Origin: CAZEPJ01 sp964514105
GTDB lineage: Bacteria > Desulfobacterota > Desulfocorpusculales > Desulfocorpusculum
NCBI GenBank assembly: GCA_964514105.1
Contig: CAZEPJ010000048.1
Coordinates: 1-36,318 of the forward strand
Direction of reading: 5' to 3'
DNA length: 36,318 bases
This document shows, one piece after another, positions 7,451 through 17,576 of this stretch (its first letter is position 1; every line of letters starts with the position of its first letter). The notes under the pieces are model-generated. The model was not told the origin of the DNA and did not search any database. It saw only the letters and a program-made list of their open reading frames with translations. The position numbers and the translations under genes are program-made.

Positions 7451-7984
7451 ATGGACATGCGAGTGTTCCAGGAGATGGACGCACCGGCCCTGCGAAGCTA
7501 CATCGAGTTCCTCCTGTGGCACTATCGGGTGGTGGACGCCTTCTGGTTCATCCGCGTGGCCGAGCGCTATGATCAGCCGACGGCCGAGCGGATCAACGAG
7601 GAAGTCTGGGGCCGGGTGCCGGCCATGGCGGCCCGGGATTTGCTCTCCCGCTTCGGCATCGGCGAGACGGGCCTCCAGGGATTTGTGCGGGCCCTGCGCT
7701 ATTTCCCATGGGCCGCCCTGGTGGGCTACCAGATCGAGGAGTCCCCCCACGAGGTCCTCATCTCGGTCCCCTCCTGCCCCACCCAGGAGGCGCGCCTCAG
7801 GCGGGGGCTGGGTGAGTTCGTGTGCAAGGAGATGCACCGGGGGGAGTTCACGAGCTTCGCCAGGGTCATCGACGAGCGCATCCAGGTGGAATGCCTCTTC
7901 GCCCCGCCAGACCCCCACCCCCCCGACATGTTCTGCCGGTGGCGCTTTCGCCTGGAAGAGGCCGGGGCGGGCCGGGCGCGCTAG
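7451..7984 (+). CDS. DUF6125-like protein
   Basis: A 177-residue protein with a strong ribosome site (AAGGAGG). The N-terminal half is helical with many aromatics (YIEFLLWHYRVVDAFWFIRVAERY). The C-terminal half carries VPSCPTQEARLRRGLGEFVCKEMH, then DERIQVECLFAPPDPHP and FCRWRFRL. The four spaced Cys and the C-P-x-Q motif agree with my memory of the DUF6125 family, found mostly in anaerobic Desulfobacterota and archaea. Its function is unknown; a metal or cofactor site built by the Cys residues is possible. It sits 16 bases after an aminotransferase and may share its transcript. Confidence 0.55.
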   Translation: MDMRVFQEMDAPALRSYIEFLLWHYRVVDAFWFIRVAERYDQPTAERINEEVWGRVPAMAARDLLSRFGIGETGLQGFVRALRYFPWAALVGYQIEESPHEVLISVPSCPTQEARLRRGLGEFVCKEMHRGEFTSFARVIDERIQVECLFAPPDPHPPDMFCRWRFRLEEAGAGRAR

Positions 7985-8071
7985 CCTCCCGTCAGCCGCG
8001 CCCCGTGGCAGGGGAACCCGGCGCCGCGCACCCCGCGGCCTCGATCGGTCGAAGACGAAGGAGGGAGATGG

Positions 8072-11000
8072 ATGAAAGGGAAATGCCTCGTCCTTTGCGG
8101 GCTCCTGTTCGTCGCCCCGACCTCGACCGCCATGGCGGACGAGGGGGCGCGCGTTCGCGCCTTCTCCCCCCAGGGCACGGTCAAGAAGGTGCGCCAGGTG
8201 CGGGCGGCCTTCTCCGAGCCCATGGTCCCCCTGGGCGACCCCCGCACCGGGGTGGACCCCTTCCATGTGGACTGCCCGGAGAAGGGGACGGGCCGGTGGG
8301 CCGATCAGAAAAACTGGATCTACGACTTCCACGCCGACGTGCCCGGGGGGGTGCGCTGCGCCTTCACGGCCCGGCCCGATCTGGCATCCCTGGAGGGCCG
8401 TTTTGTGACGGGGCAGCGGCGCTTCGAGTTCTCCACCGGCGGGCCGGCCGTGGTGGGCGCCACCCCGTACGACGGCCATCGGGGCATCGCGGAGGACCAG
8501 ATCTTCATCCTGTCGCTGGATGCCGAGCCCGACGAGGCCTCGGTGATCGAGAACGCGGGTTTCTCCATCCCCGGCATCGAGGATCGGGTGGGCGTGCGGA
8601 TCGTCTCCGGCGAGGAGCGGGATGCCCTGGTGCGGCTCCGCGCCTCCATGTACCCGCGGCCGGCGGCCGGCGGCCGGCACATCATCCTGATTCAGTGCAG
8701 GCAGCGACTCCCCTCCGGGGCCAAGGTGAGCCTGGTCTGGGGGGAGGGGGTGAGGTCCCGCTCGGGGATCCCCACGGAGCGGGATCAACTGCTCCACTTC
8801 GAGACCCGGGAGGCCTTTTCCGTGGCTTTCCGGTGCGAGCGGGAGCACCCCCGGGCCGGCTGCCTGCCCATGCTCCCCATGAGTCTCTCCTTCTCGGCGC
8901 CTTTGGCCCCGGACCAGAAGGGGGAAGCCGTGCTCACCGGGCCTGGGGGGAAGGCCTGGCGTGCGGCCTTGAGCTCGGGCCAGAGCTGGGTTTCCTTTCC
9001 GGGACCCTTCCCGCCGGGCGCCGACTTCCGGCTGGAGCTCCCGCCGGACATCCGGGACGACGCCGGCCGCCCCCTCACCAACGCTGACCAGTTCCCCCTG
9101 TCTGTCCGCTCGTCGGCGTATCCTCCCCTGGCCAAGTTCTCGGCGCGCTTCGGAATCCTGGAGCGCCGCGCCGGGGCCGTGCTTCCCGTGACCCTCCGGG
9201 ACCTGGAACCCCAGGTCAAGGCCCGCATGGTGGCCCTCGGCCAGGACCCGAGGGGCATCACGGGCCAGGTGGTGGGCAAGCTCTTCAACATCCCCCCCGA
9301 GCGGTTGGAGGACGTGCAGCCCTGGCTTCGCCGGGTGGCCGGGGCCTCCCGCGAGGCGTCCATGCTGGGCGGGGAGGCGAGGACCCGCGAGTTCACCGTG
9401 CCCAAGCCACACGGGGCCAAGGCCTTCGAGGTGGTGGGCATCCCGCTGGACAAGCCCGGCCTGTACGTGGTGGAACTGGAGAGCAGCATCCTCGGGGAGG
9501 CGCTCCTGGAGCCGCCCAAGCCCATGTTCGTTCCCACGGCGGCCCTGGTGACCAATCTCTCCGTTCACTTCAAGCAGGGGCGGGAGTCCTCCCTGGTGTG
9601 GGTGACCAGCCTGGACAAGGGCGACCCGGTGCGCAACGCCGTGGTCACCGTGAAGGACTGCCGCGGCGGGACCCTCTGGCGGGGGATGACCGACTCCGAG
9701 GGCGTGGCGCGCATCGAGGCCCCCCTCCCTGCGGCCGACCAGCTCCCCCGCTGCCCGTACAGTCGGGACGACCCGGATGCATCCCAGATGGGCGCCCTGC
9801 GCGCCCTGGGGGGAGGCCTCCTCGTCCTCGCCCAGACGGGCGACGACATGAGCTTCGTCCACTCCAGTTGGACGGAGGGGATCGAGCGCTGGCGGTTCAA
9901 GCTGCCCACCGAGCCCCACGGCGGTCCGGTGATCGCCCACACCATCTTGGACAGGACCCTGCTCAGGGCGGGGGAGTCCGTGCACATGAAGCATATCCTG
10001 CGCCGGCACACCATGGCGGGCTTCTCCACGGTCCCCCCGGCCCAGCGGCCCGACAGGGTGGTGATCCAGCACGTGGGAAGCGATCAGACCTACGATCTCC
10101 CCCTGGCGTGGGACGCAGACGGAGCGGCCGAGACGACCTGGGCCATCCCCCGGGAAGCCAAGCTGGGCGGGTACGAGATCGTGCTCTCGCGGGGCGGACA
10201 GGAAGAGGGATCGGGCGGGGACGAAGGGGAGCAAGACGAAGAGGCCTTCCATGACGGGGATCGCCCCGGCATGGGCGGGCCCGGCTCGTGGATCAGCGGC
10301 CGGTTCCGCGTGGAGGAGTTCCGTGTCCCCCTCCTCAAGGGGACCATCGTGCCCCCCCGGGAGCCGCTGGTCAACGCCTCGGAGGTCACCCTGGATCTCG
10401 GCGTCCGGTTCCTGGCCGGCGGCGCCGCGTCCCAGCTCCCCGTGCGCCTTCGAGGCGGCATCGCCCTCAAGCCCCTTCCGAGCTTCGAGGGGTTCGAGGG
10501 ATTCCGCTTCGCCAACGGCGGGGTGAAGGAGGGGCTCGCCCGCCGGGGGCAGGCCCTGGAGGAAGAGACGGAAGAGGACCCGGAGGGGGCCCCGGGCGAG
10601 GAGGAGGGGGCGGGCCCAAGACCCCCGGCCCTGGCCACCCAGGAGCTGGTCCTGGATCGGGCCGGCTCGGGTCGGGCAACCCTCTCGGGCCTACCCAAGG
10701 GGGAGCGGCCGCGGGAGCTGGTTGCGGAGATGGAGTTTCAGGACCCCAATGGAGAGGTCCAGACCGTCTCGGCCAGGATCCCGCTGTGGGGGGCTCGGCG
10801 GCTGGTGGGCATCAGGCCCGACGACTGGGCCGCCTCCAGGGACCAGGTGAGGGCCCAGGTGGCCGTGGTCGATCTGCAGGGCCGGCCCGTGGCCCGGGCC
10901 CCGGTCAAGGTGGACCTGCTCTCCCGCAGGACCCTGTCCCACCGCAAACGGCTGGTGGGCGGGTTCTACGCGTACGACCATGCGGTGGAGACCCGCCGGG

Positions 11001-13831
11001 TCAAGACCCTGTGCCAGGGGGACACCGACGACCGGGGGTTGCTCCTGTGCGAGGCCGACTGCCCGGTGTCCGGGGAGCTGATCCTGGCGGCGGAGAGCCG
11101 CGATGAGGCTGGCAATGCGACCCGGGCCAACCAGAGCGTCTGGGTGGCCGGCGACGGGCAGTGGTGGTTCGAGGCCGGGGACCACGACCGCATGGATGTG
11201 CTCCCCGAGAGGAAGCGGTACGAGCCCGGCGAGACGGCCCGTTTCCAGGTCCGCATGCCCTTCCGGGAGGCCACGGCCCTGGTGGCCGTGGAGCGCGAGG
11301 GGGTCCTGGAGGCACGGGTTCACCGCCTGTCCGGCCGCATGCCCGTGGTGGAGCTGCCGGTTCGGGACAATTACGCGCCCAACGTGTTCGTCTCGATCCT
11401 GGCGGTCCGGGGGCGCGTGGCGGGGGTGCCGCCCACGGCCCTGGCCGACCTGGGAAAGCCGGCTTTCAAGATGGGTGTGGCCGAGATCAACGTGGGGTGG
11501 CGGGCCCACGAGCTCAAGGTCGCCGTGACCACGGACCGGACGCTCTACAAGGTGCGGGAAACGGCCCGGGTCCGGGTGAAAGTGACCACCGGCGACGGCA
11601 AGGCGCCACCGCCGGGCAGCGAGGTGGCCCTGGCTGCCGTGGACGAGGGACTCCTGGAGCTCATGCCCAACCCGAGCTGGGATCTGTTGCCTCCCATGAT
11701 GGGGCGGCGGGGATACGAGGTCCGCACGGCCACGGCCCAGATGCACGTGGTCGGCAAGCGCCACTTCGGCCTCAAGGCCCTTCCCCAGGGGGGCGGAGGG
11801 GGCCGGCAGGCCACCCGGGAGTTGTTCGACACCCTCCTTTTGTGGCGGGCTCGGCTTGCGCTGGACGACCGCGGCGAGGCCTCGGTCGAGATCCCCCTCA
11901 ACGACGTCATCACCGGATTCCGCATCGCGGCCGTGGCCACGGGCGGGACCGGCCGGTTCGGTTTCGGGGCGGCCACCATCCAGGCCACCCAGGACCTCAT
12001 GGTCCTGTCGGGCCTTCCGCCCCTGGTGCGGGAGGGAGACCGATTCCGGGCAGGCTTCACCGTGCGAAACGCCACGGACCGGCCGCTGACGGTGGAGATG
12101 GGGGCCCGGGCCCAGGGGATGTCCCCGGATCCGGGGCCCCTGGCCGCTGCCCTGGCGCCCGGAGAGGCCCGGGAGCTGGCCTGGGATGTGACGGCGCCCC
12201 ACGGGGTCGCCAGCCTCCCCTGGGAGGTGTGGGTCAAGGCCCGGGAGGGCGGGGCCCAGGATCGCCTCCGGGTCACCCAACGGGTGGCCCCGGCCGCGCC
12301 CGTCCGCGTGTTCCAGGCCACCGTTGCCCAGCTCGTGGGGCAGGCGACCCTCCCGGTGGAGCGGCCTGTGGACGCCCTTGCCGGCGGCGGCGTGGGCGTC
12401 TCCATCCGGCCCCGCCTGGGAGACGGGCTCGACGGCGTGGAGCGGTACATGCGCCAGTACCCGTATGGCTGCATGGAGCAGCGGGTCTCCATGGCCGTGG
12501 CCCTGAGGGACAGGCCGTCCTGGGATCGGCTCATGGCCCAGCTCCCGTCCCACCTGGATGGCGACGGCCTGCTCAAGTATTTCCCCGGCATGGTCTGGGG
12601 GAGCCCCGTGCTCACGGCCTATGTGGTCTCCATCGGCCACGAGGCCCGGTGGGAGGTCCCGGCGGAGCCCCTGGAACGCATGGCCGCGGGGCTCCGGAAG
12701 TTCGTGGAGGGGAGCGTCATCCGGCACTCGCCCCTTCCGGCAGCCGATCTCTCCGTGCGCAAGCTGGCCGCCCTGGAGGCCCTCTCCAGGATCGGGCAGG
12801 GGGACCCCAAGCTCCTGGGGTCCCTCTCGGTGGAGCCCAACCTGTGGCCCACCTCGGCCCTCATCGACTGGATCAATTTCCTCCTGAACGTGGAGCGGGT
12901 CCCCCAACGCCGGGCGCGTCTGGCCGAGGCCGAGCAGATCCTCCGGGCCCGCCTCCAGTTCCGGGGGACGGTCATGGGGTTCTCCACCGAGGCCACCGAC
13001 GGCCTCGGGTGGCTCATGGTCTCCCAGGACCTCAACGCCGTTCGCACGGTTCTCACGGCCCTTCGCCTGGAAGGGTGGCGGGAGGAGATTCCCCGGCTGA
13101 TGCGGGGGGCCCTGGCCAGGCAGCGAGGCGGCCACTGGGACCTCACCCTGGCCAATGCCTGGGGGGTCCTGGCCATGGACGGGTTCTCCCGGGCGTTCGA
13201 GGACCAGGAGGTCACGGGATCGACGAGGGCCGCCCTGGGAGACCAGGCCCGCCTCCTGGATTGGCGGGCCGCCCCCCTGGGGGACGCCATGATCCTTCCC
13301 TGGCCCTCGGGGCAGACCCATCTGACCCTGGTCCATGAGGGCAGCGGCAGGCCGTGGGCCGTCGTGCAGAGCCTGGCCGCCGTGCCGCTCAAGGAGCCCC
13401 TGTTCAGCGGATACCGGATCCACAAGGGTGCAACCGCCCTGGAGCGCAGGAGGCCGGAACAGTGGAGCCGGGGCGATGTGCTCCGCGTCCGGCTGGAAAT
13501 CGACGCCCAGGCCGACCAGACCTGGGTGGTGGTGAGCGACCCCATCCCGGCAGGGGCCGTTGTCCTGGGCGGCGGGCTGGGGCGGGACTCCCGCCTCCTG
13601 ACCCGGGGGGAGGAGCGCAAGGGGCGGGTCTGGCCCGCCTTCGAGGAGCGGGCCTTCGAGGCCTTTCGGGCATACTACGAGTACGTGCCCAAGGGGAGCT
13701 TCACCGTGGAGTACACCATGCGCCTCAACCAGCCCGGGACCCTCCAGACCCCCCCCACCCGGGTGGAGGCCCTGTACGTCCCGGAGATGATGGGCGAGAT
13801 GCCCAACCCGCCCATGGAGATCCTGCCGTGA
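8072..13831 (+). CDS. yfhM: Bacterial alpha-2-macroglobulin, thioester-containing (YfhM type)
   Basis: A 1919-residue exported protein. Residues 1-22 form a Sec signal (LLFVAPTSTAMA), with no lipobox; E. coli YfhM is lipid-anchored, this one looks soluble in the periplasm. Macroglobulin strands include ALVTNLSVHFKQGRESSLVWVTSL (about 490-515), a bait-region-like domain near 1138-1215 and the A2M core from about 1250 (TRELFDTLLLWRARL). The thioester motif Cys1467-M-E-Gln1470 is intact, so the protein should trap proteases covalently. Two acidic low-complexity loops lie near 710-735 and 823-850. It is coupled by a GTGA overlap to penicillin-binding protein 1C, the standard partner: A2M guards the periplasm while PBP1C is proposed to repair wall breaches. 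Confidence 0.92.
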   Translation: MKGKCLVLCGLLFVAPTSTAMADEGARVRAFSPQGTVKKVRQVRAAFSEPMVPLGDPRTGVDPFHVDCPEKGTGRWADQKNWIYDFHADVPGGVRCAFTARPDLASLEGRFVTGQRRFEFSTGGPAVVGATPYDGHRGIAEDQIFILSLDAEPDEASVIENAGFSIPGIEDRVGVRIVSGEERDALVRLRASMYPRPAAGGRHIILIQCRQRLPSGAKVSLVWGEGVRSRSGIPTERDQLLHFETREAFSVAFRCEREHPRAGCLPMLPMSLSFSAPLAPDQKGEAVLTGPGGKAWRAALSSGQSWVSFPGPFPPGADFRLELPPDIRDDAGRPLTNADQFPLSVRSSAYPPLAKFSARFGILERRAGAVLPVTLRDLEPQVKARMVALGQDPRGITGQVVGKLFNIPPERLEDVQPWLRRVAGASREASMLGGEARTREFTVPKPHGAKAFEVVGIPLDKPGLYVVELESSILGEALLEPPKPMFVPTAALVTNLSVHFKQGRESSLVWVTSLDKGDPVRNAVVTVKDCRGGTLWRGMTDSEGVARIEAPLPAADQLPRCPYSRDDPDASQMGALRALGGGLLVLAQTGDDMSFVHSSWTEGIERWRFKLPTEPHGGPVIAHTILDRTLLRAGESVHMKHILRRHTMAGFSTVPPAQRPDRVVIQHVGSDQTYDLPLAWDADGAAETTWAIPREAKLGGYEIVLSRGGQEEGSGGDEGEQDEEAFHDGDRPGMGGPGSWISGRFRVEEFRVPLLKGTIVPPREPLVNASEVTLDLGVRFLAGGAASQLPVRLRGGIALKPLPSFEGFEGFRFANGGVKEGLARRGQALEEETEEDPEGAPGEEEGAGPRPPALATQELVLDRAGSGRATLSGLPKGERPRELVAEMEFQDPNGEVQTVSARIPLWGARRLVGIRPDDWAASRDQVRAQVAVVDLQGRPVARAPVKVDLLSRRTLSHRKRLVGGFYAYDHAVETRRVKTLCQGDTDDRGLLLCEADCPVSGELILAAESRDEAGNATRANQSVWVAGDGQWWFEAGDHDRMDVLPERKRYEPGETARFQVRMPFREATALVAVEREGVLEARVHRLSGRMPVVELPVRDNYAPNVFVSILAVRGRVAGVPPTALADLGKPAFKMGVAEINVGWRAHELKVAVTTDRTLYKVRETARVRVKVTTGDGKAPPPGSEVALAAVDEGLLELMPNPSWDLLPPMMGRRGYEVRTATAQMHVVGKRHFGLKALPQGGGGGRQATRELFDTLLLWRARLALDDRGEASVEIPLNDVITGFRIAAVATGGTGRFGFGAATIQATQDLMVLSGLPPLVREGDRFRAGFTVRNATDRPLTVEMGARAQGMSPDPGPLAAALAPGEARELAWDVTAPHGVASLPWEVWVKAREGGAQDRLRVTQRVAPAAPVRVFQATVAQLVGQATLPVERPVDALAGGGVGVSIRPRLGDGLDGVERYMRQYPYGCMEQRVSMAVALRDRPSWDRLMAQLPSHLDGDGLLKYFPGMVWGSPVLTAYVVSIGHEARWEVPAEPLERMAAGLRKFVEGSVIRHSPLPAADLSVRKLAALEALSRIGQGDPKLLGSLSVEPNLWPTSALIDWINFLLNVERVPQRRARLAEAEQILRARLQFRGTVMGFSTEATDGLGWLMVSQDLNAVRTVLTALRLEGWREEIPRLMRGALARQRGGHWDLTLANAWGVLAMDGFSRAFEDQEVTGSTRAALGDQARLLDWRAAPLGDAMILPWPSGQTHLTLVHEGSGRPWAVVQSLAAVPLKEPLFSGYRIHKGATALERRRPEQWSRGDVLRVRLEIDAQADQTWVVVSDPIPAGAVVLGGGLGRDSRLLTRGEERKGRVWPAFEERAFEAFRAYYEYVPKGSFTVEYTMRLNQPGTLQTPPTRVEALYVPEMMGEMPNPPMEILP

Positions 13832-16140
13832 CCCGTGCCAGGCGTCCTTCATCTCCCCCGGCCCTCGGCCGGATGGGCCCCTTGACCCAGTCCCCTGCGT
13901 CAGCCTGGGCCTTGGCCTCAGCCCTCGCCCTGGCCCCGGCCTTCGCCCCTCTTCCCGCCCACGCCCTGCCCGCGTACCAGGACGTGCGCGCCGCGCACCG
14001 CAAGTCCGACTCCGTCCTTCTGGACCGCCGCGGGGAGATCCTCAACGAGCTTCGCGTGGACCGGAGCCGGAGGCGGTTGGACTGGACCGCGCTGCCCGAG
14101 GTGTCTCCCGCCCTGCGGGAGGCCGTGGTGCACGCCGAGGACAAGCGCTTCTTCCGGCACGGCGGTGTGGACTACGGGGCCGCGGCCGCGGCCCTCCTTC
14201 AGGGGCTGATCGGCCAGGGCCGCCGGGGGGCGAGCACTATCAGCATGCAGACGGCGGCCCTCATCGAAAAGGATCTGCGGGCCGCCGCCGGCCGCCGCTC
14301 CCTGACCCAGAAGTGGCGGCAGATGGCGGCTGCCAGGGAACTGGAGGCCCGTTGGTCCAAGGACGAGATCCTGGAGGCCTACCTCAACCTCCTGTCCTTC
14401 CGGGGCGAGTTCCAAGGGATCGCCGCAGCGGCCAGGGGGCTCTTCCAGAAGGATCCCCACGGCCTGGATCGCGCCGAGTCCCTGGTCCTGGCGGCCCTGA
14501 TCCCGTCGCCCAATGCCCCGGCCGAGACGGTCCTGCGCCGCGCCCTTGGGATCGGGGCCTCCCTTGGCTGGCCGGTGGCGGATGGGGAGATCCGGGACAA
14601 GGTCAGGCACGTGTTCCTGGGGGCCGGCCCCATGCATCCCCGGGCCGACCTGGCCCCCCACGTGGCCAGGCAGCTCCTGCGGGGACAGCCGGCGGGGGCC
14701 GCCGTCTCCTGCACCGTGGACGCCGAGGCCCAGCGGTTCGCCGTGGAGCGCCTGGTCCACCATCTGCTTTCTCTGGCAACGCAGAACGTGGGGGAAGGCG
14801 CCGTCCTGGCCGTGGAGAACGACACCGGCCATGTGCTGCTCTACGCCAGCCACACCACGGAGCCGGCCCACGTCCGGTACGTGGACGGCGTCCGGGCCAG
14901 ACGCCAGGCCGGCTCCACCCTGAAGCCGTTCCTGTACGCCCTGGCCCTGGATCGACGCATCGTGACCCCCGCCTCCCGCCTGGACGATGGCCCCCTGGAC
15001 GTGGCCGTCCCGGGCGGCATCTACCAGCCCCGCAACTACGACGCCCTGTTCCGTGGGCCCGTCACGGTGCGAAAGGCCTTGGGCTCCTCCCTCAACGTCC
15101 CGGCGGTGCGGCTCCTGTCCCTGGTGGGCGCCGAGCCGTTCCTGCGCACACTGCGGGACCTGGGCATCGAGGGGCTCGGCGAGCCGGCGGACTTCTACGG
15201 CCCATCCCTGGCCCTGGGCAGCGCGGACCTGAGCCTCTGGGAGCTGGTGGCCGCGTACCGGGCCCTGGCCAACGGCGGGCTGTGGGACGGGCTGCAGCTC
15301 GCCCCGGAGCGGGTCGGCGTCCTCGAGGCCCGGCGCGTATTCTCCCCGGAGGCCGCCTTCCTGGTGACCAGTATCCTGGCCGACCGGGAGGCGCGGAGCC
15401 TCACCTTCGGGCTGGAGAACCCCCTGGCCACGCGATTCCCCGCCGCCGTCAAGACCGGGACGAGCAAGGACATGCGGGACAACTGGTGCATCGGCTACTC
15501 CCCGAGGTACACCGCGGGCGTCTGGGTGGGGAACTTCTCCGGGGAGCCCATGTGGGATGTAAGCGGCGTCAGCGGGGCAGCGCCCCTGTGGCTGGAGGTG
15601 ATGAACTTTCTGCATCGGGAGGGGTCGCCGCCCTGGCAAGCCCCTCCGCCGGGGATCGTTCGCCGGCAGGTGGAGCAGACTTCCGGCCCCTACGCGCCCA
15701 CCCACGAATGGTTCATGGCGGGCACCGAGCCTCTGGTCTGCCCTCCCCCCCGGGGGCCTGCATCCACCATCTCCCGCATCGTGTACCCCCCCCACGGGGC
15801 CGTCATCGCCCTGGACCCGGACATCCCGCCGGAGCAGCAACGAGTCCTCTTCGTGGCCCAGGGCGACACCCGGGGTCATGGGTGGGTGCTGAACGGGCAA
15901 GCCTTGGGGCAGACCGGACGGGCCGTGCCCTGGCTGCCGGTGCCCGGCAGGCATGCCGTATCTCTGATGGGGCCCCGGGGCGAGCTCATCGATGGCGTCT
16001 CGTTTCACGTCCGGGGCCTGAAGCCCCGCGCGGCCCGGGGCGAGGAGGGGGGCTCGGTGCCCCTGGTGCGGTTCCTGGACAGAGGGCCGGGGTGGGCGGA
16101 GGCCCCGGGCGGGGTTGCACAACCCGCGGAAATGCCCTAG
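13828..16140 (+). CDS. pbpC: Penicillin-binding protein 1C (bifunctional peptidoglycan synthase)
   Basis: A 770-residue class A PBP. After a basic start and an Ala/Leu-rich membrane or signal segment (about 20-45), the glycosyltransferase domain shows Glu104 in HAEDKRFFRHGGVD and GASTISMQTA. The transpeptidase domain shows Ser363-T-L-Lys366, SSLN, and Lys542-T-G-T-S. The C-terminal SRIVYPPHGAVIALDPDIP region is the BiPBP_C domain typical of PBP1C, and its presence separates this protein from PBP1A/1B. The GTG start overlaps the alpha-2-macroglobulin stop by four bases. All catalytic residues are present. Confidence 0.92.
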   Translation: MTRARRPSSPPALGRMGPLTQSPASAWALASALALAPAFAPLPAHALPAYQDVRAAHRKSDSVLLDRRGEILNELRVDRSRRRLDWTALPEVSPALREAVVHAEDKRFFRHGGVDYGAAAAALLQGLIGQGRRGASTISMQTAALIEKDLRAAAGRRSLTQKWRQMAAARELEARWSKDEILEAYLNLLSFRGEFQGIAAAARGLFQKDPHGLDRAESLVLAALIPSPNAPAETVLRRALGIGASLGWPVADGEIRDKVRHVFLGAGPMHPRADLAPHVARQLLRGQPAGAAVSCTVDAEAQRFAVERLVHHLLSLATQNVGEGAVLAVENDTGHVLLYASHTTEPAHVRYVDGVRARRQAGSTLKPFLYALALDRRIVTPASRLDDGPLDVAVPGGIYQPRNYDALFRGPVTVRKALGSSLNVPAVRLLSLVGAEPFLRTLRDLGIEGLGEPADFYGPSLALGSADLSLWELVAAYRALANGGLWDGLQLAPERVGVLEARRVFSPEAAFLVTSILADREARSLTFGLENPLATRFPAAVKTGTSKDMRDNWCIGYSPRYTAGVWVGNFSGEPMWDVSGVSGAAPLWLEVMNFLHREGSPPWQAPPPGIVRRQVEQTSGPYAPTHEWFMAGTEPLVCPPPRGPASTISRIVYPPHGAVIALDPDIPPEQQRVLFVAQGDTRGHGWVLNGQALGQTGRAVPWLPVPGRHAVSLMGPRGELIDGVSFHVRGLKPRAARGEEGGSVPLVRFLDRGPGWAEAPGGVAQPAEMP

Positions 16141-16143
16141 GAT
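16115..16143 (+). promoter_or_regulatory. Possible promoter for the GabT-type gene
   Basis: TTGCAC (16115-16120), a 17-base spacer and TAGGAT (16138-16143) at the very end of the PBP1C gene. It would give a leader of about 70 bases. Moderate match only. Confidence 0.35.
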
Positions 16144-16220
16144 CGGACCTGCCCCATGGACGGCTGGGCCCCTGGGCCGAGGGCCGCCGTGGCAATGACG
16201 ACGCGGGAAGGAGCCCTGTG

Positions 16221-17528
16221 ATGGAGAGGAAGCGGAGCGAGGCCCTCATGGCCCTGCGGGAGCAGCACGTGCCCAAGGCGGCGTTCAATACCACCCCCGT
16301 CTTTGTCCAGAGGGCCCGAGGGGCGGTGATCGAGGACGTGGACGGCAACGAGTACATCGACTTTGCAGGCGGCATCGGCGTGGTCAACGCGGGCCACTGC
16401 CCCCGGGAGGTGGTCCAGGCCATCGTGGAGCAGGCCCGGGAGTTCATCCACGTCTGCTTTCACGTGACCCCGTACGAGGCATACGTGGAGCTGGCCAGGC
16501 GACTCAACGAGCTCACCCCCGGGGCCTTCCCCAAGAAGACCCTGCTGGTCAACAGCGGGGCCGAGGCCGTGGAGAACGGCATCAAGGTGGCCCGGTACGC
16601 CACCCGGCGGCACGCCGTCATCGCCTTCGAGAACGCCTTTCACGGCCGCACCCACATGGCCATGAGCCTCACGAGCAAGGTCAAGCCGTACAAGTGGGGC
16701 TTCGGCCCCTTCGCGGCCGAGGTCTACCGCATCCCCTTCGCGTACTGCTACCGTTGCCCCTTCGGCATGGCCTACCCGTCGTGCGAGATCTCGTGTGCCG
16801 ATTACCTGGAGGAGTTCTTCATCGGCAACGTGGCCCCGGATGCCGTGGCCGCGGTCATGGCGGAGCCCGTCCAGGGAGAGGGCGGCTTCGTGGTACCCCC
16901 CGCCGGCTATTTCCAGAAGCTCCAGGCGATCTGCCGGAAGCACGGCATCCTGCTCGTCATGGACGAGGTGCAGTCGGGCATGGGCAGGACGGGCAAGCTG
17001 TACGCCTCGGAGCACTTCGGCGTGGCCGGGGATCTGACCCTCACGGCCAAGTCCATCGCCGCCGGCCTCCCCCTGGCCGCAGTCACCGGCCACGCGGAGA
17101 TCATGGACGCCCCCCACGTGGGGGGGCTGGGCGGCACGTACGGCGGCAACCCCGTGGCGTGCAAGGCGGCCCTGGCCGTGCTGGATCTGATGATGGGCGA
17201 CCTTCTGCCCCGGGCCACCCGGTTGGGGGAGACCGTCCGGTCCCGATTCCTGGCGCTTCAGGAACGCCACGAGATCATCGGCGACGTCCGGGGCCTGGGC
17301 CCCATGATGGGGATGGAGCTGGTGCGGGACCGGCACACCAAGGAGCCCGCCGAGTCCGAGGCCAAGGATCTGGTGAGGCGCTGCTGCGACAGGGGCCTCA
17401 TCATCCTGGCCTGTGGCAGCCACGGCAACGTCATCCGGACCCTCATGCCGTTGAGCATCACCCGCGAGCAGCTGGACCGGGGCCTGGGCATCCTGGACGA
17501 GGAGCTCAGGTCCGTGGCCGGGCGTTGA
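16221..17528 (+). CDS. gabT: 4-aminobutyrate-type aminotransferase (class III)
   Basis: A 435-residue class III PLP enzyme. NSGAEAVENGIKVARYATRR binds the phosphate, MDEVQSGMGRTGKLYASEHFGV supplies the ring-stacking Asp, and Lys277 in TLTAKSIAAGLPLAAVTG is the Schiff-base lysine. GGLGGTYGGNPVACKAAL is the other phosphate loop. A Cys-containing insert (YCYRCPFGMAYPSC) is common in GabT-like members. The best call is 4-aminobutyrate (or 5-aminovalerate) to 2-oxoglutarate transamination, but ornithine- or beta-alanine-type activity cannot be excluded. ATG 16221 has GGAAGGAG upstream. It converges on the ABC operon. Confidence 0.82.
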   Translation: MERKRSEALMALREQHVPKAAFNTTPVFVQRARGAVIEDVDGNEYIDFAGGIGVVNAGHCPREVVQAIVEQAREFIHVCFHVTPYEAYVELARRLNELTPGAFPKKTLLVNSGAEAVENGIKVARYATRRHAVIAFENAFHGRTHMAMSLTSKVKPYKWGFGPFAAEVYRIPFAYCYRCPFGMAYPSCEISCADYLEEFFIGNVAPDAVAAVMAEPVQGEGGFVVPPAGYFQKLQAICRKHGILLVMDEVQSGMGRTGKLYASEHFGVAGDLTLTAKSIAAGLPLAAVTGHAEIMDAPHVGGLGGTYGGNPVACKAALAVLDLMMGDLLPRATRLGETVRSRFLALQERHEIIGDVRGLGPMMGMELVRDRHTKEPAESEAKDLVRRCCDRGLIILACGSHGNVIRTLMPLSITREQLDRGLGILDEELRSVAGR

Positions 17529-17576
17529 TCCCGGATCGCTGGCCTCTTTGCCCGCAACGGCCGGGGGTGCTCAGGA

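Noticed and set aside
10200..10625. Acidic, repetitive stretches in the macroglobulin gene as a frameshift or assembly error
   Set aside because: The frame is open on both sides and family motifs continue in the same frame.
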